Of a stretch of DNA of 64,000 nucleotides, positions 57,647 through 64,000 are shown in pieces; position 1 is the first letter of the stretch, and each line of letters opens with the position of its first letter. A program made the position numbers and the translations under genes. The stretch spans positions 66,934,001 through 66,998,000 of the forward strand of contig BSBM01000361.1 in the NCBI GenBank assembly GCA_027924585.1, written 5' to 3'. The notes beneath the pieces are model-generated. The model was not told where the DNA came from. It did no database searches and worked only from the letters and a program-made list of their open reading frames with translations. The stretch is from Larix kaempferi (taxonomy: Eukaryota; Streptophyta; Pinopsida; Pinales; Pinaceae).

Positions 57647-57800
57647 TTCCCCAACTCACTCAAAACTATGGGAATCCTACCCATATAAATATTTGGTTCC
57701 CCAACCCACTCAAAACTATGGGAGTCTCATCCATATTTCTTTATGTACAAAGTGTTCCTTGATACACACAAAGCCATGGGAACCCCATCATATTATTCTT
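57647..57800 (+). repeat. Tandem repeat, ~50 bp, three copies
   Basis: 57647-57696 and 57697-57746 share TTCCCCAACTCACTCAAAAC (or ACCCACTC) and an ATGGGA(A/G)TC core. A third, weaker copy (CAAAGCCATGGGAACCCCAT) runs to about 57800. Confidence 0.7.
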
Positions 57801-60800
57801 TTTTTGAAGCCTCCCTTGGTCACCCTTGATTGATATATTTGAGTTCACCTAACCCTACCATTGTTAGTTCTTTCATTCACCTTACTACATCAACATTATG
57901 TCTCTAATAAATCCCTTCATCTACAGTTAGTTTCCCTCTATTATACCCTGCATCATCACTTAAATAATGTTGTCATCAATTACTCACCCCTTTTTACATT
58001 GATCAAGGGAATTCATGAGCCTCACGCTTATCAACCAGTCTTGTGCCAAGTCTATGAATTTCCCAATTGGTTACAAAATGATCATGGTTTTGAGATAAGA
58101 ACCTTGGCTTATCAAATGCTTCAACTCTCATCAACATTAGCTCACCTCATTCTAAGAGTTGAATTGGTTACAATTGTACCTTGGTGTCCCTTCTCATCCA
58201 TATAAAGGATCACCTCAAACTAAGTAAGGAGAGTCATTAGTGATCCTTAACTTGGTGGTATTCCCTTTGCTCAACACCAACAAGTCTATCGCATCAGGGG
58301 GAGTCATGCATTTTGATGGTAGTAGTGTTCACATTTATGATTCATGGTAGAAACACATCTGGTATAATGGATTTCTCCCAATAACTTCACCATTGTTCAG
58401 GTCCCCCACCCTAGTGGGATATTCATGTCCATCATTTCCAAGGTATAACCACTCACAGAAGGATCAAATCCGACTTTATACTTGTATAGGGAGTATCAAG
58501 AGTTGACCCCTTGGTCCCCTCTTATTGTAATCTATTCTGACATATTTTCATGAACATAGGTATGCATGTCTCCTATGTATAAGACACCATATATTCTTTA
58601 CAACTTCAATGGTCATCACAAACAACCTTCCCCTATGGGTAGGTCCTTTCACCCACAAGTTCTCGATAACTTATTAGAACATGGAGAGAAAGAAACGATG
58701 ATGAATTTTGGCCCTATAGTACCCCCCAAATCTCATACATTTGGAAACATCTATTAACGCTTAAATTTCGCATAAATGTGTCATTTTGGCTAATCTTGCA
58801 GAAAGATGTCATCAACATACAACTTGTAGTTCACCAAATGCATCCTCATCAAATCCAAAATAAAAATTGAGCCCTAAATGTTAAAGTAGTTAGTACGAAA
58901 AAATCGCATGACTAAAAGCACTCGACACCCACGTTAATTAGCATGAACTTCTTGTTTAGTTACATGTGCGTACCAATGTGGAATTTCTTTCGAAACCCAC
59001 ACGAATATCGAAATGGAGGAACCACTTCATTCCGACAGCACATTCAAAGCTCAAAAAAGATCTATTGTCTCTAAAATTTGAACAAGGACTCTTCACATGC
59101 TTGGATCATTCACTATCCCCCCTCATGTACTTGGAGAACTAGTTCAAAGGAAAGAGTGTTCACATTTGTATCTAGATGTTGCTTGTCCTCCATTTGGCCT
59201 ATAAAAGGGAGTCATGGTCATGCATTCTATAAGAGAAAATCAGAATGTTATGTTGTTGGAATTTATACATTGAGAGCTCATCTTTCAATCTACTTCCTCC
59301 CTCATATCTGCATGCAAAATCTCCCTGTATTTCTTCCTCCAAGAAGCAAGTGTTTCACCATTGTTCTATGCTAGTTATATTGCAATTGTGTGGACAAAAA
59401 GGACCTCCCTAAAGGATATTGTTGGCTTCCCTTGAAGCTTGCACCTCCTGGGTGACACTATTGTATTTAGTTGGACCATTGGGAAATAAACATTTTGTTT
59501 GGCATACTTTTGTTCCATTTTATTTTGTTTAGAACTTGTCCCATGTATTTCTTTTATTTCTTGTTAGTTTTGTTTTATTTCTTGTTTAGAGTTTTCTTAG
59601 CCATTTGGAGTTTGGAATACTAATCTACTAACACAATATTGGATCTTTTTTGCAACCTCAAGGATTATGTCTCAATATTGTGGGAGGAATACTCACCTTT
59701 GTGGCTATTTTTCCTACACCACACTCCTATATTTTTAGGAAAAATATCTAAAATAAAACTATGATAACAATAAATTTAAAATAAAAGTCTTTTTTTATGC
59801 TAGCTTATAATGAATTTGATATTTTCCCCCAAAATATTTTTACAACCCACCATACCTACTTAATTCATCAATTAATGAAATTCAAGAAGAGTATTTAATG
59901 ATACTAGATATTTAAATCTACTCTGTATACTCCCTACAATCAATAACCATTCATTCAATAATTAATACATCGATTAATCATACTAGTGTACATGTACAAT
60001 GTAGGTATATGTAGCTAGTGTATACATGCCTACGCGTGTACTGATTATAAACAATCATGTTTCTAATGCATAGTTTTTGTATGTTCTCATTCTCATCCAA
60101 GTATTGAAGATAACAAGTATAAATATAAACATCTAATAATCACACTAGTTTACAATAATTCAATACAAATGACACAACATAATCATATCTTCACACATGA
60201 GAAAAGAAAGACTTTTAGAACAAAAAACTAATCATGTTGTTAAATAACTAACTCACATCTTTGTAATTTACTTCAAACAATCCTTCCTCCGTAACCTACT
60301 TCCATCATCCACATCCTATCCTTTTCACTGCTGGAATATGTTGAAGTGTCAACTATATTCACCTAAACCCAGATAGAACCCATAAGTGTAAGTGCAAGTG
60401 TTGACTATTTCAACCAAGCCTCACTAGCAGGCAACTGGTAGTCATCATCACACAAATTGGGGAGCATGTCATCATACAACCCTTCGGCAACTCCAGGTTT
60501 TGGATAACACATGGTAGGAAATTCCTCCACCCTTCCTGATATAACTAGGGTTGACACCCTATACTGAGCCATACTATACAATTATTGTTCTTATAGTCAT
60601 ATCATCGAACAACCATTCTGGGAAAGATGTGCATCTTGTCAAAACCACACTTACCCATAGATCATAGTAGTGTTTGAAATTCACAATTAAATCATAAGAA
60701 AATTGATATTACTTTCTTATCCTTTTGATGTCCAGGACATTTTGTTTCCCTTGTAACCTTAGGAATCTAACTATCTCATAGCTAGTGAACATGTGGGTTA

Positions 60801-61296
60801 GTTCAAGACTAACATAAATTCCATTACAAACATATCCAACTCTTTTAGGTGATAATCTATATCACTAAAATGACATTTAAATAATTCTGTAGGTTCCTTT
60901 GCAGTATATATTGTACTTGTTCTATATCCAAACTACAAGCTATATTGGCTTAGAAAAAAATATATTCCACATTCAATTAGCACGTTCAAATGAAATAACG
61001 CATTCATTACCATTAATAAAACAAAACATTAAATCTAATTGAGTCCAATAGATAATAAGCAGATACAAATGTTAAGTTAATTCAGATTAGAGTTTTAATT
61101 GTAGAATGTCAAAATATGATGTATTACAGGTTCTTTTGGTGATATCTCAACTTCTTCTGCTTGCTCCTCCCCAGGGCCTATCTCTTAATATTCTATGTTG
61201 CCGTATTCCTATGGTATACCCTGTTGAAGGTATTAGTGCTTCTATACCTCCTTGCTACCATCCTTTATACCTATCTTGATTGTGGTCAATGTGGAT
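57801..61296. other. 3.5 kb without a recognised gene
   Basis: Frames of 60-114 codons occur (57861-58205, 59078-59374) without a known domain. TTGTGGGAGGAAT near 59685 resembles a polypurine tract and might mark the start of an LTR of the gypsy element, but no LTR end or target duplication follows. From 59740 on the DNA is AT-rich. Confidence 0.35.
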
Positions 61297-61900
61297 TTAG
61301 TTTTGGACTTCTGGTGTGTTTAGCGTGATTTTTTTCAATTTTATCCTGTACCATGTTGGTTCATAACTTGGAATTTGTATGCTGGATATATTTTCAGACA
61401 TCCCTTCAAGGAATTGATCTTTCAAACCACTACCTCTAACATCAAAACTTTCTAGTTGTTGCCGGAATTGATCCTCAACTGAACTTAGGGTGTGCTCTAG
61501 TTCTTCTTGCTCCACTAATTGTTTCAATCCCTTATTTTTCTTAATAGTTGGATTTCAATATCTTCTTGATCTAATTCCACTTCCTAGAATGCTTCAATTT
61601 TTGTCCTCCTACTTGGTTTAGTTGTTCTTGCAAAACAACTAGCTTGGTAATTCTTCCTTCACCCTTTAAATTCCCTTGTAGGATATTTTATTCCTAATAG
61701 ACCTTAGGATCGTATTTTATCAGGTTGTCATATAGATCCATTATAGTATAAAGTCCTTCCTCTAGCTCTTCTCTTGTATTCCTTATTTTGTTCATCATTT
61801 CCTGACAATTATGTACTTATTCCTAGATATTTTGCATGGTAATGTGAATTTCCTTAAACCGTGTTGTCCATTTTGTGTACAGACTTTCTGTTACTAGTAA
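61297..61900 (-). pseudogene. Decayed coiled-coil ORF, unknown
   Basis: 76 open codons at 61527-61297 (LKQLVEQEELEHTLSSVEDQ, then FDVRGSGLKDQFLEGM). They continue a helical, Glu/Lys-rich sequence upstream (EELEEGLYTIMDLYDNLIKY, KLVVLQEQLNQVG) in shifted frames with stops. It could be a retroelement structural ORF like the one at 7792, but I see no clear sequence similarity. Confidence 0.3.
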
Positions 61901-64000
61901 CACCCCATTTTCACCCTAGTATGTAATGATGTATTGAAGTAATTATGTAAATATTGATGAAATGGCTAGAATTGGGACATGAATGGTCTAGTGTGACCAA
62001 ATGATGTAATTATGTACATTTTTACTTTTAATATAAAAACCATGACTAATATAGACTAAGGGAAAAGAAGAGATGGGGGATATAACTCCATAAGAGGGAG
62101 AGTGAGAATGGGGTTTAAGGGGGAGATGACTATAGTGGCTTATAATTTAAATTCATTATCCTTATTATTCCCTTTTATCCTAAGTTTCATAAATTCTCAT
62201 TAATTTAAAATGCATTAACCTTAACTTGGGTTAATTATCCTAAACTTGGGTTTAGTGGGGAAAAATGTGAACTTTCCATGGGTGCCACTTATCCAGTTCT
62301 CATCACCCATGCATGCCATTTGGATAGTTCTCAACATGCATATAATTAATGAGAATCTAGTTCATTCACCATTTAGCCATCATCGAGGGTTGTCAGTTCT
62401 AATCCATCATCACCCATACCATATCCTGCAACCATCACCCATACTATAGTCTGGATCCATACCCGAGAACACCTGAGTTCCCTGGAGTCTTGGCATTGAG
62501 ATTCCCTAGAGGGATTGTGTTGAATCCCTTAGGTATTAGGGAAAAATAACATAAGGGACTGTTAACCCAAAGAATGGAACTCAAGGGACTATTAAATAGG
62601 GGCTTCTAAGAGCTTAGCACCCTAATGCGAGATCCTAAGTACCATGCATCAGAGGTCGAGAACCAAGGGATAAGAAAAAAGGGGCTAAACCTCATTGACG
62701 AACATGATCGGTTAGAGGAGTCGCAATCGATTGTTTTGGTCCACAATGCACCCATGATTTGCACATTGGATAATGATGGGTGGGAAAGACATTGGGTGGA
62801 TACCACTTATCCATGTGTTTGATTTTAATTGGAAATGAATCCAACAAAATCCTTCAAAAAGTTGCTTCTCAAAGAGTCATTACCACTTCCGGTAATGGAA
62901 TATTGCTAGGGCATTTCAACCCAAGGACAGGTGATACAGTTACCTAGTAAATGGGGAGGGTGACCTAGTCACATTATGGGATGGAATGTAGGACTTGTAT
63001 GACACCTTAGTAGACATGTTTCATTCCACGCCAACACCCTTCCATGTCAGCATCATGCCACATCAAAAGAAAGTTAGAAAGGTAAAATACAACAAGTCTG
63101 GAGCCAAAATTTTGTTTTGGCCATAACCAAAGCAGTTTAACTCAGAAATTGATGATACTTGTGGCATTTCGATGCCATTTATGGAGGATACAAGATTTAT
63201 ATTGAGAGGCATGGACTCATTCTACTTTAGTTTTGTAGAAATTTTGATTTAATGGGTTTTGAAGGTGCATAGCTAGAGGATAGACGGGGGCCCTATTGAG
63301 GTCCAAATTATTATGGTGAATTTGTGTTATAGGAACACACATAAATATGTATCCTTGTGGCCAAATTTTAAAATGAGTGAAGCTAGGAAATAAAAGAAGG
63401 CCAAAATCCACAATTTGGGCGCGTAGAGGGTTGATTTTTGGAAACTTGCAAGAGGAAAAAGTGGCCCAAGAACTCATAACCATATTTTATTTTACTTTTA
63501 CATTTTCCCTACTCATCGATCTGAACAAATTTTCTTAGTGACGATTTTTCCATAATTCTTAGTTTGTGAGATCATAGTTTTCAGTGAAAATTCCTGAAGT
63601 CTAGAAGAATTGCATAAATTAAAAGTTGGTGATTCCATAATTTTATAAAATTTGATGGGGGAATATATTTGAACATTGAAAGTGCTTAGGAATTCACCAT
63701 CATATGGGTTATTAGATCCCGATATAAAAAATTCTATTTCCTTACATATTTTCCTCTACAGGTCTCAGAAGTTGATCCTTTAGAATAAGTGCAGTTACAT
63801 GAACATGGTAAAATTTGGACAAAAACTATGATTTCTGAGAGATGTAACTTCTAGCTATGAAATAATAAATGAATATGGGTATAGTGAATAAAAACAGTAT
63901 CAGTAGAATATTAATAAAAATGAACTTGATTATGGATCAATAGTTCCTATTTTTCCATAAATTTAATAGAAAAGGGGCATGCAGCTTAATTTGACAAAAC
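61901..64000. other. AT-rich remnant, no gene
   Basis: No domain or LTR pair was recognised. CCATCACCCATACCATA-like words repeat around 62395-62460. TAACACCCCATTTTCACCCT at about 61900 has the look of an LTR edge but nothing confirms it. Confidence 0.35.

Noticed and set aside
1-64000. tRNA, rRNA, CRISPR arrays or bacterial-type operons
   Set aside because: None seen; the sequence is eukaryotic and the repeats lack CRISPR spacing.

Overview
This window looks like nuclear DNA of a seed plant with a large, transposon-filled genome. A gymnosperm such as a conifer is my best guess, but the sequence does not prove it. The grounds are plant-type Ty3/gypsy and Ty1/copia polyproteins, an L1-type LINE with a plant-style zinc-knuckle ORF1, tRNA-iMet-like primer-binding sites, very low gene density and old, mutated elements. 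Only one gene looks intact: a pectin methylesterase/invertase inhibitor (PMEI) on the minus strand at 20279-20893. Almost everything else is retrotransposon sequence at different stages of decay.

Layout, left to right. 471-2740 is a (CT)n compound satellite carrying degenerate telomere-like CCCTAAA/CCCTAAC cores, interrupted by a ~240-bp foldback segment. 2998-4666 is a 5'-truncated Ty3/gypsy pol (RNase H and integrase). 5890-6760 is a CpG-rich array of short palindromes built on TTCCGCAATTGCGGAA. 7792-11112 is a long unrecognised coiled-coil ORF with one reading frame kept over 1,106 codons despite six nonsense codons. It is followed by an LTR-like TATA/poly(A) region. 12.4-20.2 kb is mainly AT-rich DNA with small dispersed elements, a LINE-type RNase H remnant and a MITE-like inverted repeat, and then the PMEI gene.

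22560-35110 holds one decayed minus-strand LINE split by two later insertions. These are a 1.53-kb solo LTR (24548-26080, target-site duplication CATAC) and a 7.48-kb LTR retrotransposon (26595-34077, TSD CGAGA). The second carries no recognisable gag or pol but a ~980-codon unknown ORF. 36724-42486 is a full-length minus-strand chromovirus (TSD GAAAG) with gag, protease, RT, RNase H, integrase and chromodomain, all mutated. 42797-46100 is the 5' half of a Ty1/copia element whose gag is interrupted by a ~312-bp member of a small hairpin-bearing repeat family. 46160-56990 is a Ty3/gypsy pol split between RNase H and integrase by a 6.95-kb copia element (48811-55756, TSD TTTAT). That copia element keeps RT/RNase H but has no recognisable gag, protease or integrase. 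57-64 kb is mostly unassigned AT-rich remnant DNA.

The clearest results are four exact 5-bp target-site duplications, which fix insertion boundaries to the base. By eye, LTR pairs differ by about 6% (26595 and 48811 elements) and 10% (36724 element). The least explained items are the 7792-11112 ORF, the 28807-31747 ORF with repeated WDPGIP-like motifs, and the small hairpin element family seen at five loci in both orientations.
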